From positions 1-43,503 of the forward strand of contig DPGF01000004.1 in the NCBI GenBank assembly GCA_003522105.1: a stretch of DNA of 43,503 nt. Direction: 5' to 3'. Source of the stretch: Oscillibacter sp. (GTDB lineage: Bacteria > Bacillota > Clostridia > Oscillospirales > Oscillospiraceae). Below, piece after piece: positions 8,252 to 17,544 of the stretch. Numbering within the stretch: position 1 is the stretch's first letter; every line of letters starts with the position of its first letter. A program made the position numbers and the translations under genes. The notes under the pieces are model-generated. The model worked only from the letters and a program-made list of their open reading frames with translations. It was not told where the DNA came from and made no database searches.

Positions 8252-8659
8252 ATGACTCAGATCGCAACAGTAGAAAAAATCCTCCCCGGCGGCAAGGCGG
8301 AAATCTCCGTTCCGCGGAAATCCGCTTGCGGGCATGACTGTGAAGAGTGTGCAGGCTGCGGCGTATCCGGCGCAAGCGTGCGCGCTGTGGCATGTAACGA
8401 TATTGGCGCGGCAGTCGGGCAGAAGGTCGTGGTGGAGAGCAGCACCAAGCATCTGCTTGGCGTGATGAGCCTTGTGTATCTGCTGCCGATCGTCCTTTTC
8501 CTGCTCGGTTATTTTGCGACCGGTTCGCTCTCGAGTGAGGGATTGCGCTACGCGATCGCCATTGCCGCATTTGTGATCGGCATTATCCCGGCGATCATCT
8601 GCGACCGCCGGACAAAAAAGAGCGGCGCGCTGACCTTCACCATCGTGCGTCTTTTCTGA
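8252..8659 (+). CDS. SoxR-reducing system RseC-family protein
   Basis: 135 aa. The N-terminal cytoplasmic part carries four cysteines (C26, C30, C33, C36; CGHDCEECAGC), followed by two membrane helices at about 68-90 and 100-117: the RseC/RnfH-type layout. In E. coli RseC works with Rsx/Rnf to reduce SoxR; in Clostridia the homolog often stands alone and its partner is not known. Ribosome-binding site AAAGGAG, 22 nt after cdaR. No rnf gene is in the window. Confidence 0.82.
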   Translation: MTQIATVEKILPGGKAEISVPRKSACGHDCEECAGCGVSGASVRAVACNDIGAAVGQKVVVESSTKHLLGVMSLVYLLPIVLFLLGYFATGSLSSEGLRYAIAIAAFVIGIIPAIICDRRTKKSGALTFTIVRLF

Positions 8660-8672
8660 TTGGGACAGGCTT

Positions 8673-9581
8673 ATGTTTGGCTACATCAGACCGTCCAAGC
8701 CGCGTCTGAGCGAGCAGGACGAGGCGCGTTTTCAGTCCGTTTATTGCGGGCTGTGCCATGAACTCGGGCGGAAGTACGGCTTTTCCGCCCGTTTCGTGCT
8801 GAATTTTGACTTTACTTTCCTCGCGATCCTCCTGTCGGGCGCGCAGGAACCGGAATGCGAAAGCTGCCGCTGCGCGGCGCATCCGTGCAAGGCGCAGTGC
8901 GTCATGGCACACACCGATGCGCTCGAAACTGCGGCGGACCACAGTCTGGTGCTTGCCTGGTGGCAGATCAAGGATCACATTGAGGACCACGGCTTTTTCA
9001 AAGCCATTCCGTACCGTTTGGCATCGCTCCTTCTTCGCCGCGCTTATCACCAGGCAAGCAAGTGCGTGCCGGAATTCGACGCTTCTGTGCAGCGGCACTT
9101 GAAGGATCTGCATGAGTGCGAGCGCGCGTGCTGCGCGTCGATCGACCGCGCAGCGGAGCCTTTTGCCGCATTGATGGCAGACATTGCCGACTGCGTGGCA
9201 GAGCCTTCCAGGCAGCGCGTGATGAAAGAGATCTTCTATCACCTTGGTCGCTGGATCTATCTGGTCGATGCCGCAGATGACTTTAAAAAGGACGCGCATT
9301 CTCATTGCTACAATCCGCTGCGTTACCGCTACGAAATCGACGGCGACCAGCTGGACGAGGAAAGCAGGGAAGCCGTCGCTCTCTCGCTCGACCTTTCCGT
9401 ACACCGCATGGCGAGCGCTTACGCGCTGCTCGACTGCGGCGTGTGGACGAGCATTCTTGACAGCATTTTCTACGAAAGCCTATACGGGATCGGCAGCGCC
9501 GTTCTCCAGGGCGTCTATCATAAGCCCCCGCGCAGGATACACTTCCGCACAAAACCAGAGAAAAACGAGGAAACCGTATGA
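8673..9581 (+). CDS. DUF5685 family protein
   Basis: 302 aa. The start MFGYIRPSKPRLSEQD and the motif YCGLCHELG (C25, C28) are typical of DUF5685, a Clostridia-restricted family of unknown function. A second cysteine cluster lies at C62, C65, C67, C72 and C76. The remainder is mostly helical, with WIYLVDAADDFKKDAHSHCYNPL near 193-214 reminiscent of the helical prenyl-synthase-like fold assigned to related proteins; that resemblance is inference. Its stop overlaps the start of the DnaJ-domain gene (ATGA). The close coupling with a J-domain protein suggests that they act together, perhaps with the cysteines binding metal. Confidence 0.75.
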   Translation: MFGYIRPSKPRLSEQDEARFQSVYCGLCHELGRKYGFSARFVLNFDFTFLAILLSGAQEPECESCRCAAHPCKAQCVMAHTDALETAADHSLVLAWWQIKDHIEDHGFFKAIPYRLASLLLRRAYHQASKCVPEFDASVQRHLKDLHECERACCASIDRAAEPFAALMADIADCVAEPSRQRVMKEIFYHLGRWIYLVDAADDFKKDAHSHCYNPLRYRYEIDGDQLDEESREAVALSLDLSVHRMASAYALLDCGVWTSILDSIFYESLYGIGSAVLQGVYHKPPRRIHFRTKPEKNEETV

Positions 9582-10207
9582 ACGACCCCTATCAGATCCT
9601 GAATATCCCGCCCACGGCAACTGACGAGGAGGTCAAGCGCGCTTACCGCGATCTTGCCCGCAAATACCATCCGGACAACTACCACGATAACCCGCTGGCC
9701 GATCTTGCGCAGGAAAAAATGAAAGAGATCAACGAGGCCTACGACCAGATCCAGAAGCAGCGCAAGGCGTCCTCCTCCGCCTCACAGACCTATTCCTACG
9801 GTTACGGCGGCGGGAACAGCTATGGCGGTGCCTATGGCTCCGGCTCGCTCCGACAGGTGCGCATGGCGATCAGCCATGGCGATATTTCGCTTGCCGAGCG
9901 TCTCTTAAGCGGCGTGAGCGACCACAACGCGGAGTGGAACTTCCTGATGGGCGTCGTGTGCTCGCGGCGCGGCTGGCTGGACGAGGCCAAGCGTTATATG
10001 GAGACCGCCGTGCAGATGGAGCCGGGCAATCCGGAATACCGGAATGCGCTTGCCTCGCTGACAGGGACGGGCTACCGGCCAAACGGATTCCGTTCGGTTC
10101 GCACCTCCGGCTTCGACGACAATGTTTGCATGCGCTGCTGCACGGCCTGGGCGTGCTGCACGCTTTTCAGCGGCGGCGGGTGCTATCTCCTGCCCTGCGT
10201 TTACTGA
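9578..10207 (+). CDS. DnaJ-domain protein with cysteine-rich tail
   Basis: 209 aa. J-domain at 3-65 with the essential HPD at 31-33 that stimulates DnaK ATPase, then a Tyr/Gly/Ser-rich linker at about 66-92, then a helical TPR-like part (about 93-160). The last 31 residues contain seven cysteines, including CMRCC and ACC. It lacks the zinc-finger and substrate domains of true DnaJ. This layout, next to DUF5685, recurs in Clostridia; the client is unknown. A promoter for the next gene, yicC, may lie in the AT-rich gap after it, but I could not fix one. Confidence 0.82.
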   Translation: MNDPYQILNIPPTATDEEVKRAYRDLARKYHPDNYHDNPLADLAQEKMKEINEAYDQIQKQRKASSSASQTYSYGYGGGNSYGGAYGSGSLRQVRMAISHGDISLAERLLSGVSDHNAEWNFLMGVVCSRRGWLDEAKRYMETAVQMEPGNPEYRNALASLTGTGYRPNGFRSVRTSGFDDNVCMRCCTAWACCTLFSGGGCYLLPCVY

Positions 10208-10252
10208 TGTTATATGCTTTCTTTTTAACTATATAGATGGAGGAGAACGATC

Positions 10253-11140
10253 GTGGTCAAAAGTATGACCGGCTACGGAAGAGCCAAAAAGACATTATCC
10301 AACCGTGACATCACCGTTGAGGTACGCAGCGTAAACAACCGCTACCTTGACTGCACGGTGAAGCTGCCGCGCGCCTACATTTTCGCTGAGGACGCCATCA
10401 AGGGCCGTGTGCAGAAGGCCATTTCCCGCGGCAAGGTCGATGTGTTCATCAGTATCGATTCGACCGGCGCGGATGAAGAGGTCGTTGCAGTCAACGAAGG
10501 GCTTGCGCGCAGCTACCTTGCGGCGTTCGACAAGCTCTGCGCGCTCGACGGTGGCAAGCACCTGAACGCTAAATGCGACGTGACGGACTTTGCCCGCATT
10601 CCGGACGTGCTGACCGTAACGAAAGCCGAAGAGGATCTTGAATCCCTCGGTGCAGACATCTGCGAGGTGCTTGACGAAGCGCTTGCAGCTTATAACGAGA
10701 TGCGCGCAACGGAAGGCCGCAAGCTCGCCGAGGACATCGGCGGTCGGCTCACGACCATTGAGACGCTCACCGGCAAGGTCGAGGAGCGCTCGCCCGAAAC
10801 CGTGCGCGAGTACCGCGAGAAGCTGACCGCGCGCATGCAGGAGGTCCTGCAGAGCACGACCATCGACGAATCCCGCATCCTGACCGAGGCTGCCATCTAC
10901 GCCGACAAGATCGCCGTGGACGAGGAAACGGTGCGCCTGCGCTCCCATGTGTCGCAGCTGCGCGGCATGCTGCTCTCCGATGAACCCATGGGCCGCAAGA
11001 TGGACTTCCTCATTCAGGAGGTCAACCGCGAGAGCAACACCATCGGCTCAAAGTGCAACGATGTGACCATCGCGCGCGATGTGGTCGCGCTCAAGGCGGA
11101 GGTCGAAAAGATCCGCGAGCAGGTGCAGAACATCGAGTAA
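10253..11140 (+). CDS. yicC: YicC-family endoribonuclease
   Basis: 295 aa. The GTG start at 10253 follows GGAGGAG; the next Met is inside the conserved SMTGYGRA motif. Seen: KSMTGYGRA at the N-terminus, EVRSVNNRYLD, and the C-terminal DUF1732 block with RKMDFLIQEVNRESNTIGSK. E. coli YicC is an endoribonuclease involved in RNA turnover. In Firmicutes it stands just before remA-gmk-rpoZ, as here, which marks the start of the long housekeeping cluster. Confidence 0.9.
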   Translation: MVKSMTGYGRAKKTLSNRDITVEVRSVNNRYLDCTVKLPRAYIFAEDAIKGRVQKAISRGKVDVFISIDSTGADEEVVAVNEGLARSYLAAFDKLCALDGGKHLNAKCDVTDFARIPDVLTVTKAEEDLESLGADICEVLDEALAAYNEMRATEGRKLAEDIGGRLTTIETLTGKVEERSPETVREYREKLTARMQEVLQSTTIDESRILTEAAIYADKIAVDEETVRLRSHVSQLRGMLLSDEPMGRKMDFLIQEVNRESNTIGSKCNDVTIARDVVALKAEVEKIREQVQNIE

Positions 11141-11152
11141 GGGGCGAGGCAA

Positions 11153-11413
11153 ATGAAGCTGCTCAATATTGGATTTGGCAACATGGTGTCCGCCGAGCGT
11201 CTGATCGCCGTCGTCAGCCCTGACAGTGCACCGATCAAGCGCCTCATTCAGGAGTCGCGCGAGCGCGGCATGCTGATCGACGCGACCTATGGGCGCAAAA
11301 CAGCATCGGTGTTCATTATGGACAGCGACCATGTGGTGCTCTCGGCCATCGCCGCTGACAAGCTGATCGCAAGGCTGGGCGTGGAAACGCTCGCCATGGA
11401 GGAGGAAGCATAA
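11153..11413 (+). CDS. remA: RemA/DUF370 family DNA-binding regulator
   Basis: 86 aa. The whole protein fits the RemA family (IGFGNMVSAERLIAVVSPDSAPIKR, then DATYGRKTASV, then a DSDHVVLSAI segment). In Bacillus subtilis RemA is a ring-forming DNA-binding activator of biofilm matrix genes; in other Firmicutes it is a general nucleoprotein-like factor. Lies 12 nt after yicC and 6 nt before gmk, the conserved position. Confidence 0.9.
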   Translation: MKLLNIGFGNMVSAERLIAVVSPDSAPIKRLIQESRERGMLIDATYGRKTASVFIMDSDHVVLSAIAADKLIARLGVETLAMEEEA

Positions 11414-11419
11414 AGAATC

Positions 11420-12013
11420 ATGTATAAGGGGAAAACATTCATCATTTCCGGCCCGTCCGGAGTAGGCAAGAGTACAGTGCTCAAGGAGCTTTTCGAGGAT
11501 CGTGACGATCTTTATTTCTCCGTTTCTGCCACGACGCGCACACCGCGTCCGGGCGAGATAGACGGCGTCCATTATCATTTTACCGACGTCGACGAGTTCC
11601 GCAAAATGATCTCGGAGGACGCCTTTCTGGAGTATGCCGAGTATGTCGGCAACTTCTACGGCACGCCGAAAAGATTTGTCGACGAGGCCATGGAACAGGG
11701 AAAGGACGTGATCCTCGATATTGAGGTACAGGGTGCGCTGCAAGTCGTTCATAAGCGCCCGGACGTTGTGCGCATTTTCATCGCGCCGCCTTCCTGGCAG
11801 GCACTTGAAGAACGCCTGACAAGCCGCGGCACCGACAGCCCCGAAAAGGTGCAAAAACGCCTCGTGCGCGCAAAGGTCGAGCTTCAGACCGCCAACACCT
11901 ATGATTATTTCGTCATCAACGACACGGTGGAACGCGCCGTGCGCGAGATCAACGCCATCATGCTCGCCGAGCACTGCAAGCCCGCCGAGCGCATGACAAT
12001 TTTGTCTGAATAA
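11420..12013 (+). CDS. gmk: Guanylate kinase
   Basis: 197 aa, normal length. Phosphorylates GMP to GDP. P-loop GPSGVGKST at 11-19; GMP-binding SATTRTPRPGEIDGVHYHF and YGTPKRFVDEA segments; DIEVQGALQV (family DVDxQGA). Ribosome-binding site GGAGG lies in the last codons of remA. The gmk-rpoZ order is conserved in many bacteria. Confidence 0.96.
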   Translation: MYKGKTFIISGPSGVGKSTVLKELFEDRDDLYFSVSATTRTPRPGEIDGVHYHFTDVDEFRKMISEDAFLEYAEYVGNFYGTPKRFVDEAMEQGKDVILDIEVQGALQVVHKRPDVVRIFIAPPSWQALEERLTSRGTDSPEKVQKRLVRAKVELQTANTYDYFVINDTVERAVREINAIMLAEHCKPAERMTILSE

Positions 12014-12054
12014 ATTGAAAAATCAGCCGAAAAGGCAGAAGGAAGTAAACAATT

Positions 12055-12267
12055 ATGATGCTTTATCCCGCTATGAGTCTGCTCAACAAGTATGTTGAGA
12101 ACCGCTATCTGCTCGTCAATGTGGTCGCGCGCCGCGCCCGCCAGATCGCCGAGCAGGCCGACGAAGAGGGTTATCCCCTCTGCGAAAAGCCGGTCACCAC
12201 GGCCATCAACGAGGTTGCCGCCGGCAAGATCACGGCAGAACACATCGATACGCACATTGCAAAGTAA
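12055..12267 (+). CDS. rpoZ: RNA polymerase omega subunit
   Basis: 70 aa. Small omega subunit that helps fold the beta' subunit. Seen: YLLVNVVARRARQIAEQA (the conserved VARRARQ helix) and KPVTTAINEVAAGKI. Two adjacent ATG codons (12055, 12058) follow AAGGAAG; either could be used. Confidence 0.93.
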   Translation: MMLYPAMSLLNKYVENRYLLVNVVARRARQIAEQADEEGYPLCEKPVTTAINEVAAGKITAEHIDTHIAK

Positions 12268-12297
12268 ATTGTAAAATCACACAAAGGGGGAGACTGT

Positions 12298-14766
12298 ATG
12301 ACAGAGAAAATGCTTGCTCGCGTCGCAGTCTCTTCCGTTCCTTATGCCGCCGACCGGCTCTACACCTACCTTGTGCCGGAGGAGCTGATCGGCAGCGCTG
12401 AGGCCGGCCGCCGCGTGATGATCCCCTTCGGGCGCGGAAACAAGCGCGTAGAGGGCTTTTTGCTCGAAGTCAGTCGGGAGGCCGCCGCGTCGCCGCTCAA
12501 GCCCATTGACGCGGTGCTCGATGACGCGCCGCTGCTGGACAGCAGGGACATTCGCCTCGTGCGGTGGATGAAGGCGCGTTATTTCTGCACCTATTACGAC
12601 GCCATCAAGACGATCCTGCCCGGCGGCGTGTGGCTCAAATACCGCGAGCTTTGGCACGTAAACGGAGAGATCGGCGCCGCGGAGGCACTCTCGTCCGTCG
12701 CGCCGGATTCGCTTGAAGAAACGCTGCTGCATGCAATGCTCGGCGCAAAAGAGATCGAGCGTGCGGCACTTAATGAGCTGGGTGGTGAGAAAACGGCAAA
12801 AGCGCTCCGTTCACTTGAATCCTGCGGCCTTGCCGTGCGCGAAACAAAGCTCCGGCAACGCTTGCAGGATAAATCCGTGCGCATGGTATCGCTTTGCGTC
12901 AGCGCAGAGGACGCGCTCGCCGCCGTCGAACCGAAGCGCCGCAGCGCACCCGTGCGCTATGCGGTGGTCGAGCTTTTAAGCCGTGAGGGCAGCCTGACGA
13001 GCAGTGAGATCGGCTACTACACGGGCGCGACGATGCAGACGCTGCGCGGTCTTCAAAAAGCAGGTCTTGTCGAATTCTCCGAGCAGGAGGTGCTGCGTGT
13101 CAGCCGCTATGACGACGCGCCCACACACGAAGCGATTACGCTGAACGACGAGCAGCAGACGGCCTATGATGGCTTATGCACGCTGCTTGGCCATGAAGGC
13201 GGCAGTGCCGCATTGCTGCACGGCGTGACTGCCAGCGGCAAAACGCAGGTCTACCTGAAACTCATCGAGGAAGCACTGCGCCGCGGAAAAAGAGCCATGC
13301 TGCTCGTGCCGGAGATCGCGCTCACACCGCAGATCCTGCGCCGCTTCACTGCTCAGTTCGGCGATGATGTTGCGATGCTTCACAGCGCGCTGCCGCTCAC
13401 GGAACGCTACGACCAATGGAAGCGTATCCGCCGCGGCGAGGTGCATGTTGTGCTTGGCACACGCAGCGCTGTGTTTGCGCCGCTGCCGGACATCGGCCTC
13501 ATTATCCTCGACGAGGAGCAGGAGACAAGCTACCAATCTGAAAATCCGCCGCGCTATCACGCGCGCGACATTGCCCAGTTCCGCTGCGCGCAGCACGATG
13601 CGCTGCTGCTGCTCGGTTCGGCAACACCGACGATCGAAACGGCCTATGCCGCAAAAAGCGGGCGCTATCAAGTATTTTCCCTTCACAAGAGATTCAATGA
13701 TCTGCCGCTGCCGGAAGTGTACATTGCCGATATGCGGGAGGAGCTGCGGCAGGGGAACGAGACCTCGATCGGTCATGCGCTGCGCGCAGAGCTTGCAAAA
13801 AACATCGATCGCGGGGAGCAGAGCATTCTCTTTCTCAACCGGCGCGGCAGCGCAAGAATGCTGCTGTGCGGCGAATGTGGTCATGTACCCGAGTGCCCGC
13901 GGTGCAGCGTTCCGATGACCTATCACTCGGCAAACGAACGGCTGATGTGCCACTACTGCGGGCATTCGGAAGCCGTAATGACCCGATGCAGCGAATGCGG
14001 GGGACTGATGAAGCGCGTCGGTTCCGGCACGCAAAAGGTCGAGCAGGAGCTTTTGGCTCTCTTTCCAAATGTGAAGGTGCTGCGCATGGACGCCGATACC
14101 GTCGGCGCGCCGCGCGGACACGAAGCGCTGCTGCGCGAATTCGAAGAGGAAAAGATCCCCATTCTTCTCGGCACACAGATGGTCGCCAAGGGACTGGATT
14201 TTGAAAACGTGACGCTCGTGGGCGTGCTGGACGCAGACCTCTCGCTCTACGCGCAGAATTACCACGCTGCCGAGCGGACATACAGTCTGCTGGCGCAGGT
14301 CGTCGGCAGGGCCGGGCGCGGTGAGCGGCCGGGGCGCGCTGTTATCCAGACCTATCACCCCGAAAATGAGGTCATTCAGTCCGCCGCCAGGCAGGACTAT
14401 GAGACCTTTTACCAAAATGAGCTGCGCATGCGCGCTCTGCGGCGCTATCCGCCCTTTGCCGACCTTTTCACGTTGACGATCTCGGGGCTTGAAGAGCTGC
14501 GCGTCATCGCTGCCGCCCGTACCCTGTGCGATGCGCTGCGCTGCGTCTGCTCCCAGCCGCCGCTCAAGGAGCTGGAGGTCGAAGTGCTCGGCCCTGCGGG
14601 TGCGCCGGTCGTGAAGGTCAACAACCGCTATCGCTACTGCGTGTATCTCTGCGGAAGAGGCAGCAGCGTGCTGCGGCGCACAGTCAGCGAATATTTGCTG
14701 GCTTTTTACGCAAGAAAAGAAAACCGCGGTCTCGACATTTTTGCCGACTGCAATGCTTTACAATAG
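12298..14766 (+). CDS. priA: Primosomal protein N' (replication restart helicase PriA)
   Basis: 822 aa. Recognises stalled forks and reloads the replicative helicase. N-terminal DNA-binding region (VAVSSVPYAADRLYTYLVP), Walker A GVTASGKT at about 306-313, Walker B DEEQ in LIILDEEQETSY (many PriA have DEEH here), SATPTIET, and a zinc-binding insert with paired cysteines (CGECGHVPECPRC, CHYCGHSEAVMTRCSECGG) at about 521-570. The helicase C-lobe has GTQMVAKGLDFENVTLVGVLDAD. Ribosome-binding site AAAGGGGGAG. Confidence 0.95.
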   Translation: MTEKMLARVAVSSVPYAADRLYTYLVPEELIGSAEAGRRVMIPFGRGNKRVEGFLLEVSREAAASPLKPIDAVLDDAPLLDSRDIRLVRWMKARYFCTYYDAIKTILPGGVWLKYRELWHVNGEIGAAEALSSVAPDSLEETLLHAMLGAKEIERAALNELGGEKTAKALRSLESCGLAVRETKLRQRLQDKSVRMVSLCVSAEDALAAVEPKRRSAPVRYAVVELLSREGSLTSSEIGYYTGATMQTLRGLQKAGLVEFSEQEVLRVSRYDDAPTHEAITLNDEQQTAYDGLCTLLGHEGGSAALLHGVTASGKTQVYLKLIEEALRRGKRAMLLVPEIALTPQILRRFTAQFGDDVAMLHSALPLTERYDQWKRIRRGEVHVVLGTRSAVFAPLPDIGLIILDEEQETSYQSENPPRYHARDIAQFRCAQHDALLLLGSATPTIETAYAAKSGRYQVFSLHKRFNDLPLPEVYIADMREELRQGNETSIGHALRAELAKNIDRGEQSILFLNRRGSARMLLCGECGHVPECPRCSVPMTYHSANERLMCHYCGHSEAVMTRCSECGGLMKRVGSGTQKVEQELLALFPNVKVLRMDADTVGAPRGHEALLREFEEEKIPILLGTQMVAKGLDFENVTLVGVLDADLSLYAQNYHAAERTYSLLAQVVGRAGRGERPGRAVIQTYHPENEVIQSAARQDYETFYQNELRMRALRRYPPFADLFTLTISGLEELRVIAAARTLCDALRCVCSQPPLKELEVEVLGPAGAPVVKVNNRYRYCVYLCGRGSSVLRRTVSEYLLAFYARKENRGLDIFADCNALQ

Positions 14767-14784
14767 AGAAAAGAGGACAACATT

Positions 14785-15288
14785 ATGGCTATTCGCAAGA
14801 TCCATGAAGTGGGCGACCCCTGCCTTGCCAAGGTCTGCCGCCCTGTGACGGAATTCAACGACAGACTCCACGAACTACTCGACGACATGGCGGAAACACT
14901 GGAAGAGGCCGGCGGCGTCGGCCTTGCCGCGCCGCAGGTCGGCATTCTGCGCAGAGTCTGCATCGTGGAGGACGAGCAGGGCGAGCTCATCGAGCTCATC
15001 AACCCCGAGATCATTAAGACCGAGGGCGAACAGACGGGACTTGAGGGCTGCTTGAGCGTGCCGGGCAAGTACGGCATCGTCACGCGCCCGATGATCGTGC
15101 GCGTGCGCGCGCAGGACCGCTACGGCGCAACCTTCGAAGTCGAAGATGAAGAACTGACCGCGCGCTGCTTCTGCCATGAGATCGAGCATCTCGACGGTCA
15201 CCTCTACACCGAGCACTGCAAGATTCTCAGCGAAGATGAGCTGGAAAAGTATCTCCGCGAGCAGGAAAAGGAGCTGGACGAGGAATGA
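14785..15288 (+). CDS. def: Peptide deformylase
   Basis: 167 aa. Removes the formyl group from nascent proteins. The three motifs are all present: GVGLAAPQVG, EGCLSVPG (metal-binding Cys) and CHEIEHLDG (HExxH). Overlaps fmt by 4 nt (ATGA), so removal and addition of the formyl group are encoded as a coupled pair. Confidence 0.96.
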   Translation: MAIRKIHEVGDPCLAKVCRPVTEFNDRLHELLDDMAETLEEAGGVGLAAPQVGILRRVCIVEDEQGELIELINPEIIKTEGEQTGLEGCLSVPGKYGIVTRPMIVRVRAQDRYGATFEVEDEELTARCFCHEIEHLDGHLYTEHCKILSEDELEKYLREQEKELDEE

Positions 15289-16211
15289 GGATCGTCTTTA
15301 TGGGTACGCCCGACTTTGCGCGCACGATCCTGGAGCGTCTGGTCACTGACGGGCATGAGATCTGCGGCGTTTTCACGCAGCCGGACAAGCCGCGCAACCG
15401 GAACAAAGTAACGCCAAGCCCTGTAAAGGAATATGCGTTGACGCAGAATCTCCCCGTTTTTCAGCCGGTGACGATGCGCGACGGCACGGCGCTCGAAGAT
15501 CTTAAAGCGCTTGCGCCCGACCTTGCGGTCGTTGCGGCATACGGGCGCATCCTGCCTGAAGAAATGCTCTCTCTGCCGCCGATGGGCTGCATCAATGTGC
15601 ATGCGTCCATCCTGCCGAAGTATCGCGGCGCGGCACCCATCAACTGGGCCATCTTAAACGGCGATAAGGAAACGGGCGTGACGATCATGCACATGGCCAA
15701 AGAGTGCGACGCGGGCGACATGATCTTAGTGAAAAAGCAGCCCATCCGCCCCGATGAAACGGCGGAAGAGCTTTTCTCCGACCTTGCCGCGCTTGGCGCG
15801 GACGCCATCAGCGAGGCCATTGAGCAGATCCGGAACGGCACGGCGCAGCGCGTGCCGCAGGACGCTGAACAGGCGACCCACGCCCCTATGCTCTCGCGCG
15901 AGCTTTCGCCCATCGACTGGACGAGAAGCAGTACGCAGATCATCGATCAGATCCGCGGACTTATCCCGTGGCCCTGCGCCGCGGCGAGCGTTCTCGGCGC
16001 GAACACGAAAATTTTCCGCGCCGTGCCGCTGGGGGAGACCAAGGACGCGCCCGGCACGCTGCGCGCGGTGAAAAAGGGAATTGAGGCCGCCTGCGGCGAC
16101 GGCAAGAGTATCCTTATCACCGAATTGCAGCAGGAAGGCGGCAAGCGCATGGCCGCAAATGCCTTTTTGAACGGCAAACGCATCGCCGCGGGGACGATCC
16201 TTGATGCGTAA
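15285..16211 (+). CDS. fmt: Methionyl-tRNA formyltransferase
   Basis: 308 aa. Formylates initiator Met-tRNA using 10-formyl-THF. Seen: IVFMGTPDFARTIL at the N-terminus, HASILPKYRGAAPINWAI (the active-site region; catalytic Asn/His/Asp set), GDKETGVTIMHMAKECDAGD, and the C-terminal OB-like domain. Overlaps def at its start and rsmB at its end (8 nt). Confidence 0.96.
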   Translation: MRIVFMGTPDFARTILERLVTDGHEICGVFTQPDKPRNRNKVTPSPVKEYALTQNLPVFQPVTMRDGTALEDLKALAPDLAVVAAYGRILPEEMLSLPPMGCINVHASILPKYRGAAPINWAILNGDKETGVTIMHMAKECDAGDMILVKKQPIRPDETAEELFSDLAALGADAISEAIEQIRNGTAQRVPQDAEQATHAPMLSRELSPIDWTRSSTQIIDQIRGLIPWPCAAASVLGANTKIFRAVPLGETKDAPGTLRAVKKGIEAACGDGKSILITELQQEGGKRMAANAFLNGKRIAAGTILDA

Positions 16212-17544
16212 GGGAACAACTGCGAACGCACGCGAATGCGCGCTCTCCGTTTTGGTCGCCTGCCGCCGCAACGGCGCGTGGGCGGACGCCGCACTCAAGG
16301 CACAGCTCGGCAAGTGCGCGCTGAGCGCGCCAGACGCGGCGCTTTGCAGCCGCATCGTCTACGGCGTGATGCAGAACGAGCTGCTGCTGAACTGGTACTT
16401 AAGCGCCTATTGCTCGCAAAAGCTTGAGAAATTGCAGCCGCCGCTCGCCGATATTCTGCGCATCGGCGCATATCAGATCTTATTTTTGGACAAAGTGCCC
16501 GACCATGCCGCCGTGAGCGAGTCGGTGGAGCTTTGCCGCACGAACGGCAGGAGCGCCGCAAGCGGGCTTGTCAACGCGGTCCTGCGCAAGATCGCGCAGA
16601 ACAAGGCAAACCTTCCACCGCTGCCGGATGGGAATATCGCACGATTGAGCGTCGCTTACAGCCACCCGCAGTGGCTGGTGAAAAAGCTCATTTCGCTCGT
16701 GGGCGCGGAGGAGGCGGAAGCCTTCCTTCGCATCGACAACGAAGCAGCCCCCCTCAGCGTGCAGCTTAACCCGCTCAAGACGAGCGAAGCCGCGCTGACG
16801 GAAGAATTGCGCGGTGAAGGCGTCGGCGTCACGCCGCACGCATGGGTCCCCGGCTGTCTGGAGCTTTCCGGCACGGGAGATCTGACGACGCTCAGCGCCT
16901 TCTACAACGGGCGCTTCACCGTGCAGGACGCGGCGGCGCATCTCATTGTCTGCGCCGCGGATTTTACGCGCGGACAGAAGGTGCTGGACGTCTGCGCTGC
17001 GCCGGGCGGCAAGTCGTTTGCCGCGGCATTTGCCATGGAAAACGAGGGGAGCATCCTCTCGTGCGATTTGCATGAAAACAAATTAAAACGCATCCGCGAA
17101 GGTGCGCAGCGCCTCGGCATCACCTGCATCGACACCGTCTGCGCTGATGGCCGCGCCTTCCATGAGGAGTGGGCGGGTCAGTTCGACACGGTCGTGTGCG
17201 ATGTGCCGTGCTCGGGGCTCGGCATCATTCGCAAAAAGCCGGATATTCGCTATAAGGACGCACGGGAATTCGCCGCGCTGCCGGAGATCCAGCGTGCGAT
17301 CCTTTCTAACAGCGCCCGCTATGTCAAAGCGGGTGGCCTTCTCGTCTACTCGACCTGCACGATCCTGCCCGAGGAAAACGAGCGGGTGACGGACGACTTT
17401 CTATCCGCGCATCCCGAGTTCATCTATGAGAGCTTTTCACTTCCGAACGGCGAATACGTGCTGGGGCACATCACGCTCTGGCCGCAGCGCAGCAATACGG
17501 ACGGATTTTATCTCAGCCGCATGAGGAGAAGAACGCATGACTGA
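16204..17544 (+). CDS. rsmB: 16S rRNA (cytosine-967-C5)-methyltransferase
   Basis: 446 aa from the ATG at 16204, inside the end of fmt; a TTG three bases earlier is less likely. N-terminal NusB-like RNA-binding domain (about 1-140), then a Rossmann methyltransferase with VLDVCAAPGGKS (SAM), CDVPCSGLGIIRKKPDIR (release cysteine) and VYSTCTILPEENE (nucleophilic cysteine). Overlaps rlmN by 8 nt. Confidence 0.94.
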   Translation: MRKGTTANARECALSVLVACRRNGAWADAALKAQLGKCALSAPDAALCSRIVYGVMQNELLLNWYLSAYCSQKLEKLQPPLADILRIGAYQILFLDKVPDHAAVSESVELCRTNGRSAASGLVNAVLRKIAQNKANLPPLPDGNIARLSVAYSHPQWLVKKLISLVGAEEAEAFLRIDNEAAPLSVQLNPLKTSEAALTEELRGEGVGVTPHAWVPGCLELSGTGDLTTLSAFYNGRFTVQDAAAHLIVCAADFTRGQKVLDVCAAPGGKSFAAAFAMENEGSILSCDLHENKLKRIREGAQRLGITCIDTVCADGRAFHEEWAGQFDTVVCDVPCSGLGIIRKKPDIRYKDAREFAALPEIQRAILSNSARYVKAGGLLVYSTCTILPEENERVTDDFLSAHPEFIYESFSLPNGEYVLGHITLWPQRSNTDGFYLSRMRRRTHD

